DNA from: Actinoplanes sp040639655
Lineage (GTDB): Bacteria > Actinomycetota > Actinomycetes > Mycobacteriales > Micromonosporaceae
Reading direction: 5' to 3'
Length of the DNA: 64,000 nucleotides
Assembly: GCF_040639655.1 (NCBI RefSeq)
Contig: NZ_JBFAAI010000015.1
Span: 124,001-188,000, forward strand
Shown: positions 42,562 through 52,261 of the stretch, one piece after another
Numbering within the stretch: position 1 is the first letter of the stretch
Layout: each line of letters begins with the position of its first letter
Translations under genes and position numbers: made by a program
The notes under the pieces: model-generated
Seen by the model: only the letters and a program-made list of their open reading frames with translations
Told to the model about the DNA's origin: nothing
Database searches by the model: none

Positions 42562-45423
42562 CTATTCCTGGGCGAGGAGCTGGGCGGTCGGAAGGCGGCG
42601 CAGCATCAGGATCGGCACGACCACGGCGACGGCCGCCAGCGCGATGCCGGTCAGGCAGGCGGCCACCGCGCACCACAGCAGCGGCGTGGTGACCCCGCCG
42701 GCGAAGATCGACGCCCCGGCCAGGCCGGCCGCGGAGCCGAGCACTCCACCGAGGACGCCCATACCGGCGGCCTCGGTGAGGACCAGCCGGTGCAGGATCC
42801 GGTCGGGCCAGCCGACGGCGGTGAACAGGGCCAGCTGGCCGGCACGTTCGGAGATGTTGAGGTACAGCACGTCGGCGACCGAGGCGATGCCGAGCACGAT
42901 GGTGACGGCGACGGCCAGGTGGTCGACCGTGCGTGCCTGCAGTGTGATCGCCTCGCCGAGCAGGGTCCCGGTGACCGCGCCCCGGAACGCGAAGGTGATC
43001 GCGAGCAGCATCGTCAGCGCTGCCACGCCGATCAGCAGGCTGGCCGCGCCGAGCAGGGTCCGGCCGGGTGTGCGCGTCAGGTTGGCCAGGGCCAGGCCGG
43101 TCACCCGGCGCGGGGTGCGCATGCGCACGGCCCGGGCGGAAACTGCGGGCCGGACGATCGCGGCGGGGTCCGGACGGGCGGCGCGCCAGGCGGGCCCGGC
43201 CCCGGCGAACAGGGCGAGCAGCACCGCCACCGGCACGGTCAGCAGCAGCCGGTCCCAGCTGAGGGTCAGATCGAAGGCCCAGGCCAGCGGTACGGCCACG
43301 AGCGTGCCGGCCACACCGGCGGCGAGTCCGACCGCCGCCGTCTCGACGGCCAGGAGCGTGACGAGATGCCGCCGCGTCCAGCCGACGCAGGCGAGGATGC
43401 CGAGCTCGGTACGCCGGGAGCGGACCGCTGCCCGGTTGGCGTTCAGCACGGCGAGCGCACAGACGGCCAGGACCAGGGTGGACAGCAGGACGCTCTTGCG
43501 GTCGGCGGCACTGACGAGGACGGCGGCGACGCCCTTCTTCACCCATGGTTCGCCGAGCAGCAGGCCGGGGCGGCCGAACTCGCCGGCCGGGTAGCGGACC
43601 GGTACCGGCGTCGGTGAGGAGCCGAGGGTGATGTCGACCTGCAACCCGGTACGCCCGGCGATCTGCTCGGCGATGACGCGGACCCGTTCGCGGGAGGTGG
43701 CGTCGATGCCGACGTCACCGGTCAGCCGTACCCGGATCATGCTGATCGGGGCGGCCCGGTTGAGATCGAGTTCCGGGTAGGGCGGGTCGGTCCGGAAGCC
43801 GGCCGGGCCGAAGATCTCCTCGGCGGCCGCCATCGTCGTCAGCATCAGCGGCGGCTGGCTGAGCAGCCCGGTGACGTTGGCGTTGGGTTCCAGCTCGCGC
43901 CCGCCGAGGGCCCGCCGGGAGGACTCGTCGGCACCGGGCACGCCGGGCTGGTAGTAGGTGTCCATCGGTACCGCCGACAGCGTGCTGCCCAGTTGCACCC
44001 TGGCCGGGTCGAACGTGCCGACGGCGTTGAGCGCCATGTCCGGCATGCCGACGCCCGGCCCCTCACCGTGTTCGCTGACATCGTTGTGGTGCGAGCCGAT
44101 GCCGTCGCGCACCGCGGTGTCGGCGAACTCCATCGGGACCATGTTGAACAGTCCCTCCTGACCGCCCACGCCCCAGATCCTGAGGTCGTTGGTCACCTTC
44201 TCGGCCCGGGTGCCGTCGCCGTCGGGCACCGCGTTGACCGCGCCGACGGTCCAGAACCGGTCCAGCCAGAGCGTCTGCCCGAACCCGTCCAGCCCGTCCA
44301 GGGTGGTGCCACCGGTGGACGGGTTCCGCATGTGGCTCAGGAGTTTCCCGTACGGCACATCGATTTTGATCGTGTTCTGCCGCACCTGCCGGCCCGGGCG
44401 TCTGCCGAGCTGTTCCCGCAGGGACCGGTCGTCGTCGGACGTCCGGCGGACCATGGCCACCGCCGCCGCGTCCATCCGCTGGATGTCCAGCTCCAGCGTC
44501 ACATCGGTCTGCGGGCGATCGGCGAGCAGAATCGGGAGCATCGAGTACGGGTACGCCATCTCCTCCAGGCGATGCGGGGCGGCCCGCTCCGCCGGCTGGA
44601 AGTAGCGGCCCCCGGTGACGGCCCGGTCGAGCCCGGCCAGTGCCGCCTCCTCCTCCGGGTCCACCGCCGCGAACAGGAACGGGATCGGCCACGGGATCGT
44701 GATCTTGCTGGTCGTCGGCCGGCCGGAGGCATCGGTGGACCCGGCGCCTCCGGTGCAGGTCAGCGACGACCGGCTGCGGGTGTCGGTCGGGGCCAGCAGC
44801 TCCTTCTGGCCCAGACTCGGCACACCGGGGCAGATCGGGGTGCGGCGCCCGTTCCGGTCGATCTCTTCGGGGCGCAGGTCGCGACCGGATCCGGCGGTGC
44901 CCGGTATGTCGGTGCGCGGCGTCTCGATGACGTTCCGGGTGGTGTAGAGGTACTGCGCACCGTCCGGGATCCGGGTCAGCCCCGTGTCGGTCAGCCAGGT
45001 CGGCTGGATCCGCAGCAGCTGGCGCTCGCCGGCGGGGTCGAGCACATCGGCCAGGTCCACGGTGATCGGCACGGTGCGCATCACGTACCCGATCATCGAG
45101 ACCGGTGCGGCCACCGACACGTCGGGCATGTCCCGGATCTGTCGCCACTGCTCGCCGGTGATCCCGCCGCGCATCCCGGCCAGTTGCCCGGACTGCACCA
45201 GGTTGCGCTGTTGCTCCAGTGGCAGCACCGAGTTCCCGGGCCGGACCAGCACGTCGTAGGCGGGCCGGAAATTGGCCTGTACCGTGCCGACCGCCTCCAG
45301 CCGCGACGTCACCGCGGCCCCCGTCAGCAGGGTGAACCCGGCGACCGCCACGGCGATCATCGAGAGCAGCGCCAGCGACCGGCGTCCCCGCGCTCGCCAC
45401 TGTGCGGCCGCCATCCGAAGCAT
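42562..45423 (-). CDS. FtsX-family ABC exporter permease, long form
   Basis: 953 residues. One N-terminal TM (LALLSMIAVAVAGFTLLTG), a very large extracytoplasmic domain (about 45-625), then TM groups at about 640-760 (ALAVLNANRAAVRSRRTELG is the FtsX/MacB signature) and 800-945 (SVADVLYLNISERAGQLALF, a second copy). So a single chain carries both FtsX domains. The extracytoplasmic part holds C199 and C224 or nearby cysteines (TPICPG, SLTCTGG). Upstream are two TGTGAGCG repeats. Substrate unknown. Confidence 0.85.
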   Translation of the reverse strand: MLRMAAAQWRARGRRSLALLSMIAVAVAGFTLLTGAAVTSRLEAVGTVQANFRPAYDVLVRPGNSVLPLEQQRNLVQSGQLAGMRGGITGEQWRQIRDMPDVSVAAPVSMIGYVMRTVPITVDLADVLDPAGERQLLRIQPTWLTDTGLTRIPDGAQYLYTTRNVIETPRTDIPGTAGSGRDLRPEEIDRNGRRTPICPGVPSLGQKELLAPTDTRSRSSLTCTGGAGSTDASGRPTTSKITIPWPIPFLFAAVDPEEEAALAGLDRAVTGGRYFQPAERAAPHRLEEMAYPYSMLPILLADRPQTDVTLELDIQRMDAAAVAMVRRTSDDDRSLREQLGRRPGRQVRQNTIKIDVPYGKLLSHMRNPSTGGTTLDGLDGFGQTLWLDRFWTVGAVNAVPDGDGTRAEKVTNDLRIWGVGGQEGLFNMVPMEFADTAVRDGIGSHHNDVSEHGEGPGVGMPDMALNAVGTFDPARVQLGSTLSAVPMDTYYQPGVPGADESSRRALGGRELEPNANVTGLLSQPPLMLTTMAAAEEIFGPAGFRTDPPYPELDLNRAAPISMIRVRLTGDVGIDATSRERVRVIAEQIAGRTGLQVDITLGSSPTPVPVRYPAGEFGRPGLLLGEPWVKKGVAAVLVSAADRKSVLLSTLVLAVCALAVLNANRAAVRSRRTELGILACVGWTRRHLVTLLAVETAAVGLAAGVAGTLVAVPLAWAFDLTLSWDRLLLTVPVAVLLALFAGAGPAWRAARPDPAAIVRPAVSARAVRMRTPRRVTGLALANLTRTPGRTLLGAASLLIGVAALTMLLAITFAFRGAVTGTLLGEAITLQARTVDHLAVAVTIVLGIASVADVLYLNISERAGQLALFTAVGWPDRILHRLVLTEAAGMGVLGGVLGSAAGLAGASIFAGGVTTPLLWCAVAACLTGIALAAVAVVVPILMLRRLPTAQLLAQE

Positions 45424-45447
45424 CGCCCGATTCTCCGGTCCGGCCGG

Positions 45448-45521
45448 TGTGAGCGTTCACCCGAATTCCGCTACGAGCGTTTTGGCTCTTTGTTCATCAG
45501 CCTGACGTGGAGATGTGAGCG
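45448..45521. repeat. Two TGTGAGCG copies flanking the ABC exporter promoter
   Basis: TGTGAGCG at 45448-45455 and 45514-45521, 66 bp apart. The first is part of a GTGA-N4-TCAC palindrome (GTGAGCGTTCAC). A TAGCGG box on the reverse strand lies between them, so one copy is upstream and one downstream of the likely promoter. Confidence 0.3.
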
Positions 45522-45618
45522 ATAACGCCTCACCCGGGTGGACCCGGGCCGGCCGACCCGCGGTCGACATCGGACCGTCGTCGGGTACTTGTCCGAACCG
45601 ATGGGATAGCGTGCGACC

Positions 45619-46239
45619 GTGGACGTCACGGGGATGATCGCTGACGAGCGCCGCCGGATGGCCGACCTCGTCGACTCGCTTGATGATCGGCAGCTCAGCA
45701 CACCGAGCCTGTGCGGTGCGTGGAGTGTCAAGGAGGTCGTCGGTCACCTGGTCGCGGCGGTCGCCGCACCGGCGTCGGCGACGCTGCTCGTGCTGGTCCG
45801 CAGCGGCTTCCGGATCCATCGGGCCAACGCACGCCTGGCCACCCGGATGGCCGCGCGACCGGCCGGCGAGCTCGCCGCCCTGTTGCGCGAACACGCGGAG
45901 AACCCGTTCCGGCCGCCGATCGTCGGATACCCGGGCCAGCTGACCGATCTGCAGGTGCACGGCCAGGACATCCGCCGGCCGCTGGGACTGCCGCACGACC
46001 TGCGGCCGGACCGTCTGCGGGTGTCGCTGGACTTCTTGGTGGGCGGGCGCGCGGTCGGCTTCGTACCGAAAAATCGGTTGAAAGGTCTGCGGTTCGAGGC
46101 CACCGACCTCGGCTGGGCGTGGGGCGGCGGCCGGCTGGTCCGGGGTCCCGCCGAAGCGGTGATGCTGGCCCTGACCGGGCGCCGGGCCGCGCTCGCGGAG
46201 CTGTCCGGCGACGGGCTCGAGTCCCTCAGTCGCGTCTGA
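45619..46239 (+). CDS. Maleylpyruvate isomerase/DinB-type protein (mycothiol-dependent family)
   Basis: 206 residues. DinB-like four-helix bundle: MIADERRRMADLVDSL, LCGAWSVKEVVGHL with the metal His, and LTDLQVHGQDIRRPLGL with the later His pair. This is the TIGR03083 group, some members of which use mycothiol as thiol. Substrate unknown. GTG 45619 is 6 nt after a TAGCGT box. The 3' end overlaps the MFS gene by 14 nt. Confidence 0.8.
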   Translation: MDVTGMIADERRRMADLVDSLDDRQLSTPSLCGAWSVKEVVGHLVAAVAAPASATLLVLVRSGFRIHRANARLATRMAARPAGELAALLREHAENPFRPPIVGYPGQLTDLQVHGQDIRRPLGLPHDLRPDRLRVSLDFLVGGRAVGFVPKNRLKGLRFEATDLGWAWGGGRLVRGPAEAVMLALTGRRAALAELSGDGLESLSRV

Positions 46240-47692
46240 CCATGGGCGGGGCGCACGGGTCGCAGAAGCTGCGGGCCGGCTCGTGCGCGGCCAGGCGGGC
46301 GGGGATGAGCAGCCAGGCCACGACACCGCCGGCAGTCATCAGACCGGCACACACCAGCATCGCGGTGCGGTAGACCGGCTCCAGGGTGACCGGATCGGTC
46401 AGGCTGCCCGCACCGAGGCCCGCGACCAGCGGAAGCACCGCCACCGAGAGCAGACCGGCGGCCCGCGCCACCGCGTTGTTGACGCCCGATGCCACGCCGG
46501 CGTAGGCGTCGTCGATGGCGCCGAGCGCCGTAGCGGTCAGCGGCGCCACCTGCAGGGCCAGACCCAGCCCGAAAATGATCACCGGCGGCAGTACGTCGGC
46601 CCAGTAGGAGGCACCCGGACCGACACCGGCCAGCCACGTCAACCCCGCCGCGCAGATCAGCGGCCCCGCGGTCATCGGCAGACGCGGGCCGATCCGCTGT
46701 GCCAGGGCGCCGGCCCGCGCCGACAGCAGCAGCATCAGCACCGTCACCGGCAGCAGGGCGAGACCGCTGGCCAGCGCGGGGAACCCGGCGACCACCTGCA
46801 GGTTGACCACCACCAGGAAGAACACTCCACCGTTCGCGGCGTAGACCAGGAAGGTCACCACGTTGGCGCCGCTGAACGCCGGCGACCGGAAGATCGCGAG
46901 CGGGAGCATCGGGTGCGGGGAGCGGCGTTCGGCGACCACAAAGGCGGCGAGACCGGCCACGCCCACGGCCAGGGCAGCCAGTACGGCCGGATCGCCCGGC
47001 CCGGCGGCCGGCCACGCGGTGAAGCCGTACGTGAGGCCGCCCAGCCCGGCGGCGCCGGTGAACAGGCCGATCGCGTCGAACCCGCGGGCCGCGGACGGGT
47101 TGCGTGACTCCGGCACGTGCCGGTCGGCGACCCACAGCACCAGCAGCGCCACGGGTACGTTGATCAGGAAGATGTATCGCCAGTTCCCGATCTCGACGAG
47201 CCAGCCGCCGAGGAACGGGCCGAGCGCCCCGCCGATGCCGGCCAGCCCGGACCACGCGCCGATCGCCCGCGACCGGTCCTCGGGCGCGAACGACGCCTCC
47301 AGGATCGCCAGCGCGCCCGGAGTGAGCAACGCCCCGCCGATGCCCTGCAGGATTCGTGCCGCGACCAGCAACTCGACGGTCGGCGCCACACCGCACAGCA
47401 GCGAGGCGGCCGCGAACCAGCTGACCCCGGCCAGGAAGACCCGCCGCCGGCCGAACCGGTCACCGAGCGAACCGCCGAGCAGGATCAGCGAGGCCAGACT
47501 GAGGGCGTAGCCGTTGACCGTCCACTGCAGGCCGGCGGCGTCCGAGCCCAGATCCCGGCCGATCGCCGGCAACGCGATGCCGACGACGGTCGCGTCGATG
47601 AAGGCGAGGCTGGAACCGAGGACGGTGGCCAGCATCACCCAGCGGCCGGCCGCCGATCGGTACCTCAGCGGCGCCCCCGCCGGAAGATCCAT
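46226..47692 (-). CDS. MFS drug transporter, DHA2/EmrB type
   Basis: 488 residues, about 14 membrane helices. Motif A GGSLGDRFGRRRVF, motif C-like LAGIGGALGPFLGGWL and TM1 motif FIDATVVGIALPAIGRDLG define a proton-driven 14-TM drug exporter. ATG 47692 is chosen since a TAGGGT box lies 7 nt upstream; GTG starts further up add a non-hydrophobic tail. It lies 29 nt after the GGDEF/EAL gene on the same strand. Confidence 0.9.
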   Translation of the reverse strand: MDLPAGAPLRYRSAAGRWVMLATVLGSSLAFIDATVVGIALPAIGRDLGSDAAGLQWTVNGYALSLASLILLGGSLGDRFGRRRVFLAGVSWFAAASLLCGVAPTVELLVAARILQGIGGALLTPGALAILEASFAPEDRSRAIGAWSGLAGIGGALGPFLGGWLVEIGNWRYIFLINVPVALLVLWVADRHVPESRNPSAARGFDAIGLFTGAAGLGGLTYGFTAWPAAGPGDPAVLAALAVGVAGLAAFVVAERRSPHPMLPLAIFRSPAFSGANVVTFLVYAANGGVFFLVVVNLQVVAGFPALASGLALLPVTVLMLLLSARAGALAQRIGPRLPMTAGPLICAAGLTWLAGVGPGASYWADVLPPVIIFGLGLALQVAPLTATALGAIDDAYAGVASGVNNAVARAAGLLSVAVLPLVAGLGAGSLTDPVTLEPVYRTAMLVCAGLMTAGGVVAWLLIPARLAAHEPARSFCDPCAPPMVRRD

Positions 47693-47721
47693 GGCCGGAA
47701 CCCTACCGCCGGCCGGACGGG

Positions 47722-49950
47722 TCACGACGTGGTCAGCAGATGCCCGTTCGCGGTGAAGTCGGGTTCGGCGACCGGCCGGCCGAAGTAGTACCCCTGCAGC
47801 AGGCGGTAACCGAGACGGCTGAGGGCCTGCGCCTGCTCGGCCGTCTCCACACCCTCGGCCACCGCGTCCAGCCCGAGACCGTGACTCACCTGGATCATCG
47901 CCTCGGCGATGACGGCGTGCCGGCCGGCCTCGGTGATCCGGTCCACGAACGATTTATCGATCTTGAGGATGTCGACCGGGACGGTCTGCAGCAGCCCCAG
48001 TGACGAGTGCCCGGTGCCGAAGTCGTCCAGGGCGATCCGCACACCGAGCGACCGGAGCTCGTGCAGGGCCGTCACCGCGGGACCGCCCTCGAACACGGCG
48101 GTCTCGGTCACCTCGACGGTGAGACGGTGCGCGGGCAGGCCGGTGTTGACAAGCACGGCCGCGACCCAGGCCGCGAACCCCGGCCGGGCCAGCTGGCGGG
48201 CCGACACGTTGACACTGACCCGGTCCGGCGCCAGCGGGCCGAGCGCCGCCGTCCACCGGACCAGCTGCTCGCAGGCGGTCCGCAGAATCCACGCGCCCAG
48301 TTCCACGATCAGGCCGTTGCGCTCGGCCACCGGAATGAAGACAGCCGGACTGATCGGGCCGCGCTCCGGATGCTGCCAGCGAACCAGCGCCTCCACGGCC
48401 ACGGTCCGCTGACCGGGCAGCGCCACGATCGGCTGGTACACCACATGGAACTGGCCGGTGTCCAGCGCGTGGCGCATCTGCGCGCCAAGCCGTACCTGCT
48501 CATGGGACTGCTCGTCGAAGGCCGGCAACCAGCGCCGGAACGTCTCACCGGTCTGTTTGGCGACACACATCGCCACGCCCGCACGCCGCAGCACCTCCGC
48601 CGCGTCCGTGCCGCGGTCACCGTCGGCGACCCCGATCCCTGCCCCGACCAGCACCTCGTTACCGACGGCACGGACTGGATCATGCACGGCGCGGATGAGC
48701 CGGGCCGCGATCGCGTCCGCCTCGACCGGGCTCGCCACGGTCAGCAGCACGGCGAACTCGTCGCCACTCAGACGCGCCACGGTGGCCGCCGGCCCCGCCA
48801 GCACCCGCACCCGGCCACCGATCTCGGTGATCACCTGATCGCCTACGGCATGGCCCAGCTCGTCGTTGATGTCCCGGAGCCGGCTCAGCCCGACCAGGAC
48901 GACCTGGGCCCGGCCGGCGGGCAGCGCCCCGCGGAGCGCGTGGTAGAACGAGCGCCGGTTGCCCAGCCCGGTCAGATCGTCCTGCATGGCGAGCCGCTGC
49001 AGTTCGACGGCCTGCCCCCGGACCTTGCCCATGACACCGGCCATCCGGGCCACCCCGAGGACGAACAACACCACGGCGCCCGCCCCGATGACGACCCGGT
49101 TGACCGCCTCGGCACCGATCGACGGAACGAACAGCAGCGTCGGCGCCAGCACCGAGCAGCCACCCAGGACCACCATCCGGGTACGGTTCGACCGCGGGAC
49201 GTCGAAGGCGTCGCCACCCCCGGCGGGCGCGGCCATCGACGGGTGCAGGGCGGCCGCGGCCCACAACACGTACGACAGCAGCCAGGCCCAGTCGAACCCC
49301 CGCCCCTCGTAGTCGAAGTGCAGACTGGCCACCGAGAACCCGACATCCGCCACCAGCAGCAGGCCCGCGGCTCCACCGAGCAGATCGGCGCTCGGGGTCC
49401 GCGCTCCGCCACCCATCAGCAGCCGTGCCACCATGACCAGCAGCAACAGGTCCAGCGCCGGGTAGGCGGTACTGACGACGCGCTCGAGAATCGACACCGA
49501 GTCGTCGGTGGCCACCGGATGCAGCACGAAGACCCACAGCACCAGGCTGAGACCGACGGCCGCCATCGCAGCGTCGATCACCCCACCCGATTCGTTGCCA
49601 CGCCACCAGCGCAGCAACAACAGCAGCCCGCCGATCAACGGCGGGTACATCAGCAGGTAGAACACATCGGCGACCGACGGGTACGGCTCCACGTCCATGA
49701 CGTTCTGCAGGTACCACCAGACGAAGTCGCCGCACACCGAAAGGATCTGGCCGACGGCGAACAGGATCCACGCGACCGGCTGACCGGGCCGGTGCCATCG
49801 CACGCCGACCAGGATCAGGATCCCAGCGAGCAACCCGATCGAGTTGTAAGCGACGAGCGACGCCACGGTGTTGGCGGGCAGCACGTAGTAGCCGCCGGTC
49901 GCCAATGCGCCGCCGGCTGCCCACCAGAGCCATCGTTGAGCCGCTGCCAC
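47722..49950 (-). CDS. Membrane protein with degenerate GGDEF and intact EAL domain
   Basis: 742 residues. About nine membrane helices in residues 8-310 form an integral sensor, followed by a GGDEF domain whose site reads S395-GDEF (first Gly lost) and an EAL domain with VEALVRWQHP, NVSARQL, EVTETAVF, ALDDFGTGHSSLG, KIDKSFV and AEGVETAEQ. The EAL metal ligands seem complete, so c-di-GMP breakdown is the better prediction; SGDEF may be reduced or merely bind GTP. GTG 49950 start. Actinobacterial c-di-GMP controls development; the ligand of the membrane part is unknown. Confidence 0.9.
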   Translation of the reverse strand: MAAAQRWLWWAAGGALATGGYYVLPANTVASLVAYNSIGLLAGILILVGVRWHRPGQPVAWILFAVGQILSVCGDFVWWYLQNVMDVEPYPSVADVFYLLMYPPLIGGLLLLLRWWRGNESGGVIDAAMAAVGLSLVLWVFVLHPVATDDSVSILERVVSTAYPALDLLLLVMVARLLMGGGARTPSADLLGGAAGLLLVADVGFSVASLHFDYEGRGFDWAWLLSYVLWAAAALHPSMAAPAGGGDAFDVPRSNRTRMVVLGGCSVLAPTLLFVPSIGAEAVNRVVIGAGAVVLFVLGVARMAGVMGKVRGQAVELQRLAMQDDLTGLGNRRSFYHALRGALPAGRAQVVLVGLSRLRDINDELGHAVGDQVITEIGGRVRVLAGPAATVARLSGDEFAVLLTVASPVEADAIAARLIRAVHDPVRAVGNEVLVGAGIGVADGDRGTDAAEVLRRAGVAMCVAKQTGETFRRWLPAFDEQSHEQVRLGAQMRHALDTGQFHVVYQPIVALPGQRTVAVEALVRWQHPERGPISPAVFIPVAERNGLIVELGAWILRTACEQLVRWTAALGPLAPDRVSVNVSARQLARPGFAAWVAAVLVNTGLPAHRLTVEVTETAVFEGGPAVTALHELRSLGVRIALDDFGTGHSSLGLLQTVPVDILKIDKSFVDRITEAGRHAVIAEAMIQVSHGLGLDAVAEGVETAEQAQALSRLGYRLLQGYYFGRPVAEPDFTANGHLLTTS

Positions 49951-50008
49951 GTGTCGCCCATTCGGCAGCGCCGGACGGCACTTGAGAACATCACCGATGC
50001 AAGGATCG

Positions 50009-50659
50009 TCACTGTGCCGCCGGCGGAATGCGGCCGGCCTCGCCGCGGATCCAGTCGCCGTCCCGGCCGACGACGCAGTCCCAGCCCAGCCGGTGCAGCC
50101 GGCGCGTCAGGGAGTCCGGCTCCAGGAAGTGCTTGACCACCCGGAACGTACTGCCGTCCCGCAGCCGCCGCTCCACGATCCCGTCGGCGACGAAAGTCTC
50201 CTTCCCGCGCACGTCGGCGTGCTCGTCGATGAAGAGCACCCGCCCGCCGGGAGCGAGGAACCCCTCCAGCGCGCGCCAGAACCCGTCGAACCGGCCCACC
50301 GGTACGTGCGACAGCCACGCCGAGAAGAACACGACATCGAACCGGGTGCCCGGAGTCCACGAGAACACGTCGCCCACCACGAACTCGACGTTGGCCGAAC
50401 GGACTCGTGACCGGGCGATCTCCACCGTCTCCGGGGCCGCGTCGACGGCCGTCAGCGTGCCGGCCCACGTCGCGAGCGCCTCGGTCCACAGCCCGGTGCC
50501 GCAGGCGATCTCCAGGACGTCGCCGGCCGGCCGCATGCCGGCGACCAGGCGCGCGATGCGTTCCCGGGCCGTCGCGACGTCACCGTAGGCGGTCTCGTCG
50601 TACTCCCCCGCCCGTCGGCGGTAGTAGTCGAGCTGCTCGGCCAAGGCGTCATCGGTCAC
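50009..50659 (-). CDS. Class I SAM-dependent methyltransferase
   Basis: 216 residues. Motif I VLEIACGTGLWTEAL, motif II TAVDAAPETVEIA, VVGDVFSW and FLAPGGRVLFID mark a small-molecule methyltransferase. The N-terminus DYYRRRAGEYDET is common among such enzymes in Actinobacteria. GTG 50659 start with GGTGGGAG above. Stands alone; the neighbours share no pathway. Confidence 0.85.
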   Translation of the reverse strand: MTDDALAEQLDYYRRRAGEYDETAYGDVATARERIARLVAGMRPAGDVLEIACGTGLWTEALATWAGTLTAVDAAPETVEIARSRVRSANVEFVVGDVFSWTPGTRFDVVFFSAWLSHVPVGRFDGFWRALEGFLAPGGRVLFIDEHADVRGKETFVADGIVERRLRDGSTFRVVKHFLEPDSLTRRLHRLGWDCVVGRDGDWIRGEAGRIPPAAQ

Positions 50660-50765
50660 GCTCCCACCATGCGCCGTCGCGGGGCCCGGCTCAAGCCCCG
50701 GCCGCCGCGAGGCCACGTACCGATCCGTCGCGGCGACCTTGACGGATGTGGCTAACGTGCCCGCA

Positions 50766-51524
50766 GTGGATGTTGCCCGCACCTTTCTCACCGAGGTCGA
50801 CACCCGGCAGCCGGGCGCGCTCAGCGGCCTGTTCCTGCACGGGTCGATCTGCTGGGGCGAGTTCTTCGCCGGCAGCGACGTGGACTTCGTAGCCGTGTGG
50901 GAACGGCCGCCCGACCACGCCGCTCTCGCCGAGGCGCACCACGCGACCAGGGTGCGGCACCCGGAGGTCGTGTTCGACGGCTTCCACTGCTCGGCGGACG
51001 ACCTGGCCGTCTCAGCGCTGACCGTCGGCCGGCGTCCGGCGTTCTTCCAGGGCGAGTTCGACCCGGACGGCAGCATCGACATCAACCCGGTCACCTGGCA
51101 CGAACTGGCCGAACGCGCCGTCGTGATCCGCGGCGAGCTGCCGCCGGTGCACACCGACCCGGCCGAGCTGTACGCGTTCACCCGGAACAACCTCGACACG
51201 TACTGGCGCTCGTTCGTCCCGCAGATCGAGGCCGCCGGCACCGAACTGCTCGGAAGCCACGAGCCGTCGGTCGTGTGGGTCGTGCTCGGCGTCGCGCGCC
51301 TGCATCACCTGCTCGCCACCGGCGAACTCACCTCCAAGAGCGGCGCCGGCCGGTACATCGTCTCGTCACTCGACGCCCGCTGGCACCGGCTGGCCCACGA
51401 CGCGCTCCGCATCCGCGAGCGGCCCCGGGAGCCCACCGCCTACGACGACACGACCGAACGCGGCCGGGAGACGTACGACTTCCTGATCTGGGCGATCGAC
51501 GACGGCCTCAGCCGCGAGCACTGA
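50766..51524 (+). CDS. Nucleotidyltransferase-fold protein, aminoglycoside adenylyltransferase-like
   Basis: 252 residues. Pol-beta-type nucleotidyltransferase core with FLHGSICWGEFFAGSDVDFV: the GS motif and paired acidic residues. The C-terminal helical half (VWVVLGVARLHHLLATGEL, KSGAGRYIV) recalls ANT(3'')-like adenylyltransferases and DUF4111 proteins. Antibiotic or other small-molecule adenylylation is possible; the acceptor is unknown. GTG 50766 is placed 7 nt after a TAACGT box; an upstream TTG would add nine residues. Confidence 0.7.
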   Translation: MDVARTFLTEVDTRQPGALSGLFLHGSICWGEFFAGSDVDFVAVWERPPDHAALAEAHHATRVRHPEVVFDGFHCSADDLAVSALTVGRRPAFFQGEFDPDGSIDINPVTWHELAERAVVIRGELPPVHTDPAELYAFTRNNLDTYWRSFVPQIEAAGTELLGSHEPSVVWVVLGVARLHHLLATGELTSKSGAGRYIVSSLDARWHRLAHDALRIRERPREPTAYDDTTERGRETYDFLIWAIDDGLSREH

Positions 51525-51549
51525 CCCGGCACACCGCTCCGGGCCCGGC

Positions 51550-52074
51550 TCAGACGGTCCACGGGCCGGCCGGGTGCTCCTCGAACGGCAACCAGAGCGA
51601 CGGCTGCCCGCCAGGGTCCCCGGCCCACCGCAGCTGCACGACCGGGAACGGGGGCCGCTGGTAGTAGTCGACGGCTGCCCCGAACAGGCGCTCGTACCAG
51701 CTGCTGTGCACCGGTGCGAGCGTGAGCTCCCGGCCGTCGGCGATGCCGGACAGCCGGACCTCCGGGGTCAGCTCCAACCCGTCGCGGACCAGCTTGCCCA
51801 CCTCGTTGACGATCGTCATGGCCCGCTGTTGCGGCACGCCGGGAAGGCACACCTCGACACTGCCGAAGCTGTGCCAGAGCCCGATCGAGTACGCCCAGTC
51901 GGGCAGCGTGAGTCCGGCGACGCCGGTGACGCCCCAGCCGTACTCGCGGACCAGCCGGGCGTTGCGGCGTTCACGCGGCGGCCAGGACCGCTCAGGCGAC
52001 CGCCACCATCTCCGGGGGGCGCCGTCCCCATCACAGAGCAGGCAGTGACATTCACGGCTGGACACGTCGGGCAC
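51550..52074 (-). CDS. DUF4262 protein
   Basis: 174 residues. N-terminal CHCLLCDGDG cysteines, then the DUF4262 core: GVTGVAGLTLPDWAYSIGLW, LPGVPQQRAMTIVNEVG. No function is established for this family. GTG 52074 is 6 nt after a TACGAT box. The next gene, divergent, starts 188 nt away; that gap holds only GC-rich sequence with two divergent -10-like boxes. Confidence 0.75.
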   Translation of the reverse strand: MPDVSSRECHCLLCDGDGAPRRWWRSPERSWPPRERRNARLVREYGWGVTGVAGLTLPDWAYSIGLWHSFGSVEVCLPGVPQQRAMTIVNEVGKLVRDGLELTPEVRLSGIADGRELTLAPVHSSWYERLFGAAVDYYQRPPFPVVQLRWAGDPGGQPSLWLPFEEHPAGPWTV

Positions 52075-52261
52075 CGCCAGATCGTAGACTCACGCCACCC
52101 TGAGCACGGGCGTGGTCACCCGCCCGCCGGCACCGGTCACGGCAACGACCGGCGACATGGCGCGTCCCGGCATCAACGGCGTGAAGATCCACTCACCAGG
52201 CAGGACCTTCACGGTGGTCAAGCTACGCGAAAGGCCGCGGGGACGGAGGTACGGTGCTCCG

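Noticed and set aside
50739..50758. TTGACG as -35 paired with TAACGT before the nucleotidyltransferase gene
   Set aside because: Only 8 bp separate them, too short for a sigma70-type promoter; the -10 box alone was kept as start evidence.
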